From Xanthobacteraceae bacterium (GTDB lineage: Bacteria; Pseudomonadota; Alphaproteobacteria; Rhizobiales; Xanthobacteraceae), in NCBI GenBank assembly GCA_030043175.1, contig JASHYD010001465.1:1-12071 (forward strand): a stretch of DNA of 12,071 nucleotides. Direction: 5' to 3'. Positions 1 to 6,959 of the stretch are shown in pieces. The notes below the pieces were generated by a model that had not been told where the DNA came from, did not search any database, and worked only from the letters and a program-made list of their open reading frames with translations. The position numbers were made by a program, and so were the translations under genes. Position 1 is the stretch's first letter; every line of letters begins with the position of its first letter.

Positions 1-1
1 C

Positions 2-658
2 CCGGCCCATCGTTACATTTCGAATGACGAATCCCGCGTCACCGGACAACAGCCGACCCAACGCATCAGCGACATCGGTAACCCCAACCTCAAGCAATGG
101 GCAAAGGACGTGATGAAGAAGGACAACGACGAGGTGCTTGCGGGCAAGTTTGCCTTCACGGCGCGTTCCTCGTGCGTGCCTGCCGGCGTTCCGGGCTTCG
201 ACGTACTGCTCGGGGGCGCCCTGTTCATCCTGCAATCGCCTACGGAAGTCGCGATGATCTTCTCCGGGAACGCCGAAGCGCGGCATATCCGATTGAATAC
301 GTCTCATTCTGCCAATCCGAAACCCTCCTGGTACGGAGAATCGATTGGCTATTACGAGGGCGATACGCTCGTCGTCGATACCATTGGCCTCAACGACAAG
401 ACGTTCCTCGACAATTATCGCACGCCACATACCGATAAGCTGCACGTCACGGAGCGGTGGCGGCTGATTGAGGACGGCAAGAAGCTGGAAATCCTTATGA
501 CCATCGATGACCCGGACACGTTCAACCAGTCGTGGCAGGCGCTGCGGCAATACGATCGTGTGAACCGGACCTTGTCGGAGGACATCTGCTCCGAGAACAA
601 TGTTAACCCGTTCGGCATCGACTATGGCACGCCGGTGGCGGAGAAGCCGGATTTTTGA
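2..658 (+). CDS. Conserved hypothetical protein, 5'-truncated by the window edge
   Basis: The reading frame is open from base 2 with no stop, so the true start lies upstream; about 218 codons are visible up to a TGA. The first ATG inside it (110) is probably not the start, because in-frame sequence before it reads like normal protein (RISDIGNPNLKQWAKD). The central block (GESIGYYEGDTLVVDTIGLN, then NYRTPHTDKLHVTERWRL) matches a conserved motif set that I recall from uncharacterised proteins common in bradyrhizobia, sphingomonads and acidobacteria. These are usually annotated only as hypothetical protein. The C-terminus ends PVAEKPDF, which looks like a natural end. No membrane segment is visible; a signal peptide, if any, would be outside the window. 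The biochemical function is unknown and I do not assign one. It stands alone on the plus strand, with almost 900 bases before the next gene. Confidence 0.85.
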   Translation, partial: PAHRYISNDESRVTGQQPTQRISDIGNPNLKQWAKDVMKKDNDEVLAGKFAFTARSSCVPAGVPGFDVLLGGALFILQSPTEVAMIFSGNAEARHIRLNTSHSANPKPSWYGESIGYYEGDTLVVDTIGLNDKTFLDNYRTPHTDKLHVTERWRLIEDGKKLEILMTIDDPDTFNQSWQALRQYDRVNRTLSEDICSENNVNPFGIDYGTPVAEKPDF

Positions 659-970
659 GGCATGCGCACGCGCGGCTGGAAGGGCCGTTGCGTCTGATCG
701 AGTTCCACGGCCACGATCTGGGATCGAACCCGATCGACTATTGACAAGGGTACATTGGCGAAGCTCATTCTCGCTGAGCCCAGGTACCCTTATCGCAAAT
801 CGAACCAGCGGATGACAAAGGGGCGGGTTCGCCGAGCACAACCACATGGTCAAGGCAGCGATGAACCTCGCTGTGGTATGCGTGGTGCCATGGTTAGGCG
901 ACGCAAGGGCGGGACTTATGCACTCCCGCACCAAACGGCGCTTGGTCGCATCGTGCCGTGGTCGTAGGCG

Positions 971-1026
971 TGAGGTCTGTCCGAGAGCCGGAAGTGCGCA
1001 GACCACCTCACCGGTTGGATAACCGG
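971..1026. other. Two adjacent stem-loops in the intergenic gap
   Basis: First structure: TGAG (971-974) and GTCTG (975-979) pair with CAGAC (999-1003) and CTCA (1007-1010), with a 3-base bulge. It encloses a small inner hairpin, TCCG (980-983) with CGGA (989-992). Second structure: CCGGTT (1011-1016), loop GGAT, AACCGG (1021-1026). There is no T-run on either strand, so this is not a standard terminator. The role is unknown; it may be chance in GC-rich DNA. Confidence 0.3.
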
Positions 1027-1527
1027 GACGTCGAGACGGAGCTAGGGTCGAATCACGAAGGCATCGCCACACATAAGGGCGGAAACAGATGTGCTCCGAC
1101 CTACAGAGCGCCACATCTTCGACTCTAGCCTGCGCGGACTCCTGGCAGTGGAGATAGGATCGTTGGCACAGGCCAGCTCGGTATGGTGAAGCGAGACGAC
1201 GCGTCGTGTACTAGCCACGTTTTTGGCACCACGAGAGAGATGGCGAGATGTCGGGGGCCTAAGCACTTTGTAGCTGTGCACCTATAGGTCGGGATTGTGC
1301 CTGGTTCCGCCGAGTCGGTCGACGCAACCGGTCGGTTGCTATCTGGCGTATACCCATCCAATGGATCGCAGCGCGGCCCGTCGCCCAAAACCGACGTGAT
1401 ACAGCCTGCAGTCACATAGGCGCGACCTTCGCTGAGAGGAGGGTCGATGTAACAATATCGCGCCAAGTCGCGGAGTGCTAGGCTCGTCGCGGTCGCGCGG
1501 TTCGTCTAACCGCCGGTCAGAGGCAAA

Positions 1528-1533
1528 GGGAGG
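1528..1533 (+). promoter_or_regulatory. Shine-Dalgarno site of the first VOC gene
   Basis: GGGAGG lies 8 bases before the ATG at 1542 and fixes that start. The same GGGAGGAT-type site precedes the propeller gene and the sugar-dehydrogenase pseudogene in this window. Confidence 0.75.
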
Positions 1534-1541
1534 ATTTCTGC

Positions 1542-2072
1542 ATGGAAAGATTCATCGCTAATCTCGTCAAGGACTTCGACAGTGGCAAACTCGGCCGCCG
1601 CGAGTTCTGTCAGTCCGTAGCGCTCGCGGCGCTCGTTTACGCCTCTGGCGAAGCCGCCAACGCGCAGGCGTCGCGGGGGTTCAAGGTGCTGGGCATCAAT
1701 CACATCTCATATCAGTGCCCGGACTATACCAAGGCGCGCGACTGGTATTCCTCTGTTCTCGGCATGCAGGTTGCGGGAGGCCGCGAAGCCGAACAGCGGG
1801 CGAATCTGATGTTCGGTCCCGACCCCAGCAAGGGCGGCTCCTTCATGGTCGTACGCAATGCGCCCGCGCAGCCGAAACCGCCGTCGCCGGTCGTGATTGA
1901 TCATGTCTGCTACACGGTCTCCAGTTGGGACGACGCGCGCATCCGCACCGCCCTGAAGGCAAAAGGTGTCGAGCCGTCTGGCCGCCAAGGCGATCTCAAT
2001 CTGTACGACCCGTTCAACTACTATGTTCAGCTCGCAACAGCTGCCACAGAAAACGCGTTCCGTCGCGGCTAA
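1542..2072 (+). CDS. Exported VOC-family (glyoxalase/dioxygenase fold) protein, copy 1
   Basis: 176 aa. The N-terminus has an amphipathic stretch, then KLGRREF at residues 16-22 and a hydrophobic Ala-rich segment ending near ANAQA (39-43). This is a twin-arginine-type leader, so the protein probably acts in the periplasm. The mature part is one VOC domain with two beta-alpha-beta-beta-beta halves: the first opens with GINHISYQCPDYTKARDWYS (51-70), the second with VIDHVCYTV (118-126). Metal ligands expected in this fold would be His54, His121 and a C-terminal Glu. The last position reads DPFNYYVQLA, with Tyr161 where the neighbouring copy has Glu, so the metal site may be incomplete. The start is set by a good Shine-Dalgarno site. 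The gene ends in TAAGGAG, where the stop overlaps the next gene's ribosome-binding site, so the two are almost certainly co-transcribed. Substrate unknown; glyoxalase, extradiol dioxygenase and non-enzymatic binding roles are all possible. Confidence 0.9.
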   Translation: MERFIANLVKDFDSGKLGRREFCQSVALAALVYASGEAANAQASRGFKVLGINHISYQCPDYTKARDWYSSVLGMQVAGGREAEQRANLMFGPDPSKGGSFMVVRNAPAQPKPPSPVVIDHVCYTVSSWDDARIRTALKAKGVEPSGRQGDLNLYDPFNYYVQLATAATENAFRRG

Positions 2073-2083
2073 GGAGAACTGCC

Positions 2084-2656
2084 ATGGAAGGATTCGTCGC
2101 ACACAAACTCAATGAATACGCGACCGGTAAGCTCAGCCGCCGCGCATTGATCGAGACGCTTACACTCGCCGCAACGACCGCTTATGCGAGCAACGCCGAG
2201 GCCGCGGAACAGCCGGGCATCAAGCTCGCGCTGGTCAATCACATCTCCTACAACTGCCCCAACTTCCGGCAGGCCGCGGACTGGTATTCGAAGGCTTTCA
2301 ACCTTGACCAAGTGGGAGCCACCGATCACGATGTCGCCTTGCCGTTCGGGAAGAAGGGCGAGCAGCCCTATGGCGTGACCGCGACCGACGTGCCACTAAC
2401 GCATCTCATCATCCGCACCCGTGACCTCAGCGCTCCGGCGCCCAACGGTGCGGTGCGGCCGAAGTCGCAGGCGGTGGTCGACCACATCTGCTACACGATC
2501 GCTGACTTCAACCAAGAGAGGGTCCGCGCCGAACTAACGGCGCTGGGTGCCACCAATGTGCGCAATGCCGGTATGAACAGCGTGTACGCCAGCGATCCGA
2601 TCGGCTACGAGATCCAGATCAGCGGCCTCGCCACCGCCGCGGTCGGTGGCGGCTGA
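2084..2656 (+). CDS. Exported VOC-family protein, copy 2
   Basis: 190 aa, a tandem paralogue of the preceding gene. The start ATG at 2084 follows AAGGAG (2071-2076), which overlaps the upstream stop; the frame stays open upstream, but the leader alignment with copy 1 (MEGFVAH versus MERFIAN) supports this start. A Tat-like leader (KLSRRALIE at 16-24, then an Ala/Thr-rich hydrophobic stretch to about 41) predicts export. The VOC fold shows VNHISYNCP (51-59) opening half one, a longer loop than copy 1 at about 78-125, and VVDHICYTI (131-139) opening half two. DPIGYEIQIS (171-180) lies near the end. His53, His134 and Glu176 sit where the 2-His-1-Glu triad of extradiol dioxygenases and related VOC metalloenzymes lies, so this copy looks catalytically competent. 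Substrate unknown. Different loop lengths and copy-specific loss of the Glu suggest the two copies have distinct jobs or form a heteromer (inference). Confidence 0.9.
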   Translation: MEGFVAHKLNEYATGKLSRRALIETLTLAATTAYASNAEAAEQPGIKLALVNHISYNCPNFRQAADWYSKAFNLDQVGATDHDVALPFGKKGEQPYGVTATDVPLTHLIIRTRDLSAPAPNGAVRPKSQAVVDHICYTIADFNQERVRAELTALGATNVRNAGMNSVYASDPIGYEIQISGLATAAVGGG

Positions 2657-2772
2657 TGGCGTTCGTCGGTTATATGGCGGCGACCATGGAACGCGCCGTC
2701 CGTAACGCGGACCCGGCCGCGGGCGGGGTTGAGCGGGCGCGCCAGATCATTCACCACAAGCGAGACGCCTGA
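2656..2772 (+). CDS. Possible small coupled ORF, 38 aa
   Basis: The ATG overlaps the stop of VOC copy 2 as TGATG (2654-2658), an arrangement typical of translational coupling. It runs to a TGA at 2770. The peptide begins MAFVGYMAATMERAVRNADP and ends in a basic, helix-like RARQIIHHKRDA. No domain, signal peptide or membrane segment is apparent, and I recognise no family. It has no independent Shine-Dalgarno site, consistent with coupling but also with a chance ORF in GC-rich DNA. It could be a small accessory protein of the VOC pair or the residue of a third gene. Confidence 0.35.
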   Translation: MAFVGYMAATMERAVRNADPAAGGVERARQIIHHKRDA

Positions 2773-2884
2773 ATGCACACGTTTCGCCGGCCGATACACG
2801 TGTAGTATTGCCGCGATGGTGTCAGGAAGCGCAACCGGAACGCGGATTCCTGTTTGTTCCGTTGTCTTCCGATCTCCGTGGAAA

Positions 2885-2913
2885 GGTCGCCGAATCGGGA
2901 GATCTCGGCGACC
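2885..2913. terminator. Hairpin between convergent genes, probable shared terminator
   Basis: A perfect 9-bp inverted repeat, GGTCGCCGA (2885-2893) and TCGGCGACC (2905-2913), with an 11-base loop. It lies 27 bases beyond the stop of the minus-strand propeller gene and about 110 bases beyond the plus-strand VOC unit. Read on the minus strand the stem is followed only by TTTC, so termination would be weak or would need other factors. The bases between the two genes (2773-2940) hold nothing else clear. Confidence 0.5.
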
Positions 2914-2940
2914 GCAATGCTACCTTACTCTTTGGATTAT

Positions 2941-4038
2941 CTACGGGGCGATCCAGGCAATGTTCCGTGCCGGCGCGAACCCGACCGGGATAAGGGCGAC
3001 TTCCTTCATGGACCCGATGTCGACCACGGAGACGTTGTTTGTATGTGAGTTGGCCACATAGGCGGTCTTGTTGTCGGGCGTGATCGTCAACCACTCTGCA
3101 CCCTTCCCGCTAAGCGCAGCACCTGCCAAGAGTTTCAAGTCGGGCAGCGAGTAAGCGTAGAGGGTGTTATTCAATCTGCTGTTGACCAACAGCGTCTTTT
3201 GATCCGAGGTCACGACCATTCCATGAGATGGTGAGGGTGGAGCGAAGGGGTTTTGTTGTGCGGGTGCGATGTCGGGAAGCTTGATGTTATTTGTTATCAC
3301 GTGCGTGGCAAAGTCCACGACAAAGAAGGAATTAGTGGTGCCGTCTTGAGCAAAGATCTTGTCGGTAGAGCCGTCAGGTTTTTTCGATATCGCCATCGGT
3401 GAGGGGCCGGGACTGATCGACACCGTCCACGCGACCTCATTGGTATGAGTGTCAATCACGTTCATCAGCCTTGCTGGCGGTTTGGCGCCTCTGGCCGAGC
3501 CCGCAACCACATACTTGCCGTCCGGAGTGACGTTTAGATCGTGGATGCCGCCCCTGATCTGGATGGTCTTGATGTTCTCAAGCGAGGTGGCATCAATAAC
3601 ATCCACGCCGCCGCTCGGTGCAGCCTTAATCTCCGGAAAATTCGACAGATCAGTCCACGACAGGGTGATCGCTACATAGATCTGTTTCCCATCGGGAGTG
3701 ATGTCGACGAGGTTTGGAGTCCCGCTCAAAGGAATCCGTTTGGTTTCCCGTAGGGTCGTCCCGTCGAGGACGACGAGGGTATTCCCGGCCTCTTCGCTAA
3801 CGTAGATTCGGCTACCGTCCGGGGCGACCGTAACCCCATGGGGCGCTTCAATTCCATTGATCTCTCCCATCACCTTGTTGGTGGCGGCATCGATGATGTG
3901 GATGCTGTCGCCGGCAGAATTGGTCTGCATGATCCGCAGCTTGGGCTGCTGCGCGGACACCACGGAACAGGACACCGTGTACAAAAGGATGCCCGCCAAA
4001 GCCGCAAAACCGCTATGAAATGCTTGTCTGTTGGCCAT
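2941..4038 (-). CDS. Exported YncE-type beta-propeller protein
   Basis: 365 aa. A Sec signal peptide is clear: basic start (MANRQ), hydrophobic core at about 10-28, cleavage after VSA at residue 29 (VSA-QQ). The rest is a chain of about 40-residue WD/YVTN-like blades. Each has a strand of the type SIHIIDAATNKV, TLVVLDGTTLRE, GVDVIDATSLEN, LMNVIDTHTNEV or VSVVDIGSMKEV, followed by a turn such as VAPDGSRIYV, ITPDGKQIYV, VTPDGKYVVA or ITPDNKTAYV. About seven blades are countable, the usual number for YncE-like propellers. No catalytic motif is visible, and family members are binding or scaffold proteins of the periplasm; some are linked to metal or quinoprotein systems. The start is set by GGGAGG (4045-4050) six bases upstream. 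It is transcribed towards the VOC unit and separated from it by a hairpin. The partner or ligand is unknown. Confidence 0.9.
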   Translation of the reverse strand: MANRQAFHSGFAALAGILLYTVSCSVVSAQQPKLRIMQTNSAGDSIHIIDAATNKVMGEINGIEAPHGVTVAPDGSRIYVSEEAGNTLVVLDGTTLRETKRIPLSGTPNLVDITPDGKQIYVAITLSWTDLSNFPEIKAAPSGGVDVIDATSLENIKTIQIRGGIHDLNVTPDGKYVVAGSARGAKPPARLMNVIDTHTNEVAWTVSISPGPSPMAISKKPDGSTDKIFAQDGTTNSFFVVDFATHVITNNIKLPDIAPAQQNPFAPPSPSHGMVVTSDQKTLLVNSRLNNTLYAYSLPDLKLLAGAALSGKGAEWLTITPDNKTAYVANSHTNNVSVVDIGSMKEVALIPVGFAPARNIAWIAP

Positions 4039-4380
4039 CTTTATCCTCCCTTTTTTCAGCGAAAGATCGTCCCCCGCGGTATTGTTCGCAGGCGCACGTG
4101 TTCGTCAGAGACAGGCTACCGACTGATTTCTTGGGGGCCGCCGCGACGCAGCGCTCCCTCTTATGTGCAGGAGATCGGCACCTCAGCTCTGTGTCCAGAT
4201 TATATCAAAGTCCTGCGCGGCTAAAGGGCCTCAACGTGCGCACCTGGCGGCGCCGTGGCGGGCGGGAGGATGCAGCAGGCATGCAAGCTATCGAGGCGTA
4301 AGTGCTGTCCGCCGATGAAGCAGCGCGAGCGAATTTGCAAGCCTCATAACGCGGTGTAAACTGCAGGTTCTGGGATGCGA
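4039..4380. other. Intergenic region upstream of the propeller gene
   Basis: Apart from the Shine-Dalgarno site at its left end, nothing convincing is visible. It should contain the promoter of the propeller gene and the 3' untranslated end of the methyltransferase-family gene. ORFs crossing it are shadows without initiation signals. Confidence 0.45.
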
Positions 4381-5040
4381 CTACCAGATAAACGGCACAA
4401 GGCGTTTCGTGCGTGCGCGGTAGCGGCGGTACGCGTCCGGAAATCGTGCACAGAGATCCCGCTCTTCCACGTAGGTGCTGTAGACGAAAAACGCTCCTAC
4501 ACCAAAGAGCATGATGAACCAGAAAGGGCCGTACGCGAGTGCGGTGCCAAGGAGGGCGAGGAGGATGCCGACGTAGATGGGGTGGCGCACGAGCTGATAC
4601 GGCCCGCTCGCCACGAGCTCGTGGTCTCTCCGCAGCGTCTGCGGCATACCCCAGTTGCGCCCCAGATACACACGCGCCCAAACGGCGAGCGTGATCCCGA
4701 CGAGAGTGAGCGCCGCTCCAACCCAAGTCCAGAATAATGCGAGATCCGGCTGCCAGCCAAGATAGCTGCGAGCCCACGGGAGCCGGAAGAGAGCAAAGAC
4801 CGCGATCACGAACTCCGTACGGAATGCGTTCGGGCCAAACCGATGCTTTTGGCGGCGGATGCTTCGCTTCGCGAAAAACGCTGCGACAAACCAATATGCG
4901 ATGAAGACACCCCAGCTTCCGGTGATTAGCGTATGGGGAACCGTGTGTCCGTAGAAGGGGTGCGGCATGTGGGTAGTAATACCAGAGTGCACGGCCCGCG
5001 AAGTAGCAAAAGGCGCAACGTCGAGTTTGGCACGCGGCAT
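4381..5040 (-). CDS. Isoprenylcysteine carboxyl methyltransferase (ICMT/PEMT-like) family membrane protein
   Basis: 219 aa from the first ATG. ATG codon 25 (4966-4968) is an equally likely start, since neither has a good Shine-Dalgarno site and the conserved part begins only after it. Hydrophobic segments lie at roughly 38-57, 76-88, 100-122 and 155-188. The diagnostic C-terminal signature of the ICMT/phospholipid N-methyltransferase superfamily is present: LGRNWG (126-131), HELVASGPYQLVRHPIYVG (140-158), EERDL (192-196), then FPDAYRRYRARTKRLVPFIW. In this family the GPY..VRHP..G and EE segments form the S-adenosylmethionine pocket at the membrane face. Bacterial members methylate lipids or unknown small molecules; there is no prenylated-protein substrate to infer here. 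It is on the same strand as the propeller gene but 342 bases away, so an operon is uncertain. Confidence 0.85.
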   Translation of the reverse strand: MPRAKLDVAPFATSRAVHSGITTHMPHPFYGHTVPHTLITGSWGVFIAYWFVAAFFAKRSIRRQKHRFGPNAFRTEFVIAVFALFRLPWARSYLGWQPDLALFWTWVGAALTLVGITLAVWARVYLGRNWGMPQTLRRDHELVASGPYQLVRHPIYVGILLALLGTALAYGPFWFIMLFGVGAFFVYSTYVEERDLCARFPDAYRRYRARTKRLVPFIW

Positions 5041-6037
5041 GAAGGGGCGAGCTTGGGTCTGATCGCTGGTTGCGACGCAATGTACGCCGCGTTTTGGCCG
5101 GCAGACGAAAGCCTCTGAAGTGATCGCGGATTTCTGGGTGGAGTTGAGCGGACGGTCCTTCGCTCATTCCGACGCGAGACCCGGAGCCGACGTCCACAAC
5201 ATAGGATTGCCATTTCCCATCGCGTGAAACCAAATTCGATGAGGTCACCGGACGCGCTGCAGTTCGGTCGCGGGCCCTTTGGCAGCGCGGACGTCCCGGC
5301 TTGCCGGGCGTGTCTTCGAAAAGCATGGTGACCTAGCGCCATGGCGTGACAGCCCCTGCGGCGAGCATCACGGGCGATGAAGTCCGCAAGCTGCGCGACA
5401 AAATCGCCGATCGCGGTGCTGCAATCCAAGCGAACCGCAGGCCCGCTTGCATGCCAGTTCGGTTGGGCCGTCGCCGAGAACCACATCGCGGCATTCCGGG
5501 CCGCTGCCATCAAGAAGAGGGTGACGCTCGCATTGATGGCCTTGCCGCAGCATTGGCGATCCACAAGGCGCGGCTGCCATAAAGGCGCGCGATGCATTGT
5601 TCAAGGCGACGGAACAGCCGATCGACACCAGCACCAACATCATTGTAGGCCAGTGACGCCTCGCCTCTCGCGTCGACAGTTCTCGCGTTACCCGCTGGGA
5701 AGACAACTCTCGGCCGCCGAGGTGGCGGTCCGCTCTTACGCTCCCGTCCCAAACCAGAAAGATGACCCGACCAAGCGGTGGAGCTGCTGAACAACGAGAC
5801 AACATCTCGATCGGGTCAAGTTAGACCTTATACTGAGGGGGCCTTTGGCTGAGCCACCACGTAGCCGTGCCTCGTCATGGAGGCTGAAGTGACAGTGTCT
5901 ACCTGTTGCCCCCCGGCAGCATTAAGCTTCCGGCCAATCCGGCAACTTTAAAGCCGTCAACCCAAAAGCCCTGTGGGGTGGCGGCTGCTTCTCCTTGGCG
6001 CTCAGCCAACTCCCCTAGCTTCTGCAGTTGACATTCG
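5041..6037. other. Region without an intact gene; probable gene debris
   Basis: No ORF here combines a start signal with a continuous protein-like sequence. Protein-like runs appear but switch frame. On the plus strand, VRKLRDKIADRGAAIQANR (from about 5382), then WAVAENHIAAFRAAAIKKR, then ARDALFKATEQPIDTSTNII ending at a TGA at 5654-5656, lie in three different frames. On the minus strand a 44-codon tail ends at 5899 (separate entry). A weak 8-bp inverted repeat (5763-5770 / 5811-5818) has a 40-base spacer. I cannot name the ancestral genes. Confidence 0.45.
5899..6036 (-). pseudogene. Possible C-terminal gene remnant abutting the repeat element
   Basis: The minus strand reads 44 codons without interruption from the edge of the 6038-6153 element to a TAG at 5899-5901. 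The peptide is protein-like (QLQKLGELAERQGEAAATP, then GFWVDGFKVAGLAGSLMLPG). No start codon or ribosome-binding site lies upstream; the frame runs into the repeats and meets a stop there. The simplest reading is the 3' end of a gene whose front was lost when the element arrived. I do not recognise the family. Confidence 0.35.
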
Positions 6038-6153
6038 TGCGCACTCCGATGATCACGCCCACTCTTCCGATCGCCGGAATAGTGGTCGCGATCAATCGTA
6101 ACGCCCGGTCGCGATCAATCGGAATAGCTGGTCGCAATCGTCCGGTGTGCGCA
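6038..6153. mobile_element. 116-bp element of 23-bp repeats with inverted TGCGCAC ends, IS21-end-like
   Basis: GGTCGCGATCAATCG occurs exactly at 6084-6098 and 6107-6121 and imperfectly from 6130, with a strict 23-base period. The box CGGAATAG(C)TGGTCGC(G/A)ATC occurs at 6075-6093 and 6120-6138. Counting 23-base units outward gives boundaries at 6038 and about 6153, where TGCGCAC and GTGCGCA form terminal inverted repeats beginning TG and ending CA. The inner bases of the two ends also match imperfectly when inverted. Multiple internal repeats next to TG...CA termini are characteristic of IS21-family ends (transposase-binding sites). No istA/istB coding sequence is present, so this would be a remnant, joined ends or a MITE-like derivative. 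I see no clear target-site duplication. Confidence 0.5.
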
Positions 6154-6176
6154 CACTCGCATGCAGCGTGATGAAA

Positions 6177-6869
6177 TCAGAAAGGCCACCCGCCGAAACG
6201 ATAGTTGACGCCGGCTTTGACCGTATTGAGCGTCACGGTGTTGCCGGTGATAAAGGTGCCGCCGTCACTGCCGAAATCGAAATGGTTGTACTCGACCTTG
6301 GCACTCCAGTTGTTCCGGAAAGCATATTCCGCTCCGACGCCAGCCACCCAGCCGCTGGCGGTCCCGCCGGCGGAGCTGGCAAAGCCGAAGGGCGCATTGA
6401 CGCTGACGCTAACATCGGCCCAGGCCCCCCCGACCTTGCCATAGACAAGCCAGTTATCGGAAGCGTAACCGAACCTCGGGGCCAGTGTGGTAAGCGAGTT
6501 CCAGTTGAAGTTGGCGGTGATTGGGCCGAATAGCGTGCCGATGCTCGCGAGGTTGTTCTTTATGCCCGACCCTGAAATATCTGCTTCGAGACCCCAGACC
6601 CATTGATTGATCTGATAGTTAAAGCCGACTTGCCCGCCGCCGATAAAGCCGGTGCCGGTGTCGCCGATACCAAGATCAGCCCACCCTCCGCCGGCATGAA
6701 CGCCGGCATAGAAGCCTGTCCAATTATAGAACAGCGGCGGCGGCGGGGCTCGGTAGGCTGGAGCACTCGGCGCATCGGCCGCTTTCGACACGATAGATAC
6801 TGATGCAAGAATGACCGGCGAAAGCATCGCCGTCGCAAGAGCAAACCTCATCAACGTGTAGCTACGCAT
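6177..6869 (-). CDS. Outer-membrane beta-barrel protein (Omp25/RopB-like, porin family)
   Basis: 230 aa. An N-terminal Sec signal (MRSYTLMRFALATAM, hydrophobic to about 28, SKAAD cleavage region at 28-32) is followed by a short proline-rich linker (APPPPLF). The body is an 8-strand-type barrel of the OMP_b-brl family: NWTGFYAGVHAGGGW (about 49-63), GGQVGFNYQINQWVWGLEAD, LAPRFGYASDNWLVYGKVGG, GWVAGVGAEYAFRNNWSAKV and a final VKAGVNYRFGGWPF. The C-terminal phenylalanine is the recognition signal for the BAM machinery. Such proteins are abundant structural outer-membrane proteins in Brucella, Rhizobium and Bradyrhizobium, usually in many paralogues. A GAGAGGGGG site precedes the ATG by a few bases. 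It sits alone between the repeat element and a gene-poor stretch. Nothing suggests a specific transport substrate. Confidence 0.92.
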   Translation of the reverse strand: MRSYTLMRFALATAMLSPVILASVSIVSKAADAPSAPAYRAPPPPLFYNWTGFYAGVHAGGGWADLGIGDTGTGFIGGGQVGFNYQINQWVWGLEADISGSGIKNNLASIGTLFGPITANFNWNSLTTLAPRFGYASDNWLVYGKVGGAWADVSVSVNAPFGFASSAGGTASGWVAGVGAEYAFRNNWSAKVEYNHFDFGSDGGTFITGNTVTLNTVKAGVNYRFGGWPF

Positions 6870-6959
6870 GTACGCCCCCTCTCGTGAAATTGCAGCGGGG
6901 CAATAGGAGGGGCGACTGTGTCCAGAATGGCGCAGGATCGTGACGGCAGCCCCCGATTG

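Larger units (their letters stand above)
659..1541. other. Long intergenic stretch without a convincing gene
   Basis: Short ORFs occur on both strands but none has a ribosome-binding site plus protein-like composition. A short peptide-like run at 661-744 (+) ending HGHDLGSNPIDY could be a gene remnant. An 8-bp inverted repeat (AAGGGTAC 746-753 / GTACCCTT 784-791) and a pair of stem-loops at 971-1026 are visible. The last roughly 100 bases should hold the promoter of the VOC pair, but I see no clear -35/-10 boxes. Confidence 0.5.

Noticed and set aside
661..744. Short plus-strand peptide ending HGHDLGSNPIDY as a gene
   Set aside because: No start codon with a ribosome-binding site in that frame; too short to assign, noted only as possible debris.
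746..791. 8-bp inverted repeat AAGGGTAC/GTACCCTT as terminator of the first gene
   Set aside because: The spacer is 30 bases and no T-run follows; likely chance.
1125..1466. 113-codon minus-strand ORF in the long gap
   Set aside because: No ribosome-binding site, no motif, irregular composition.
4205..5326. 373-codon minus-strand ORF
   Set aside because: It overlaps the well-supported ICMT-family gene in another frame, has low-complexity Arg/Ala-rich sequence and no ribosome-binding site; it is a shadow of GC-rich coding DNA.
6038..6153. CRISPR array
   Set aside because: The 23-base units are contiguous tandem repeats with inverted ends and no unique spacers of constant length between identical repeats.
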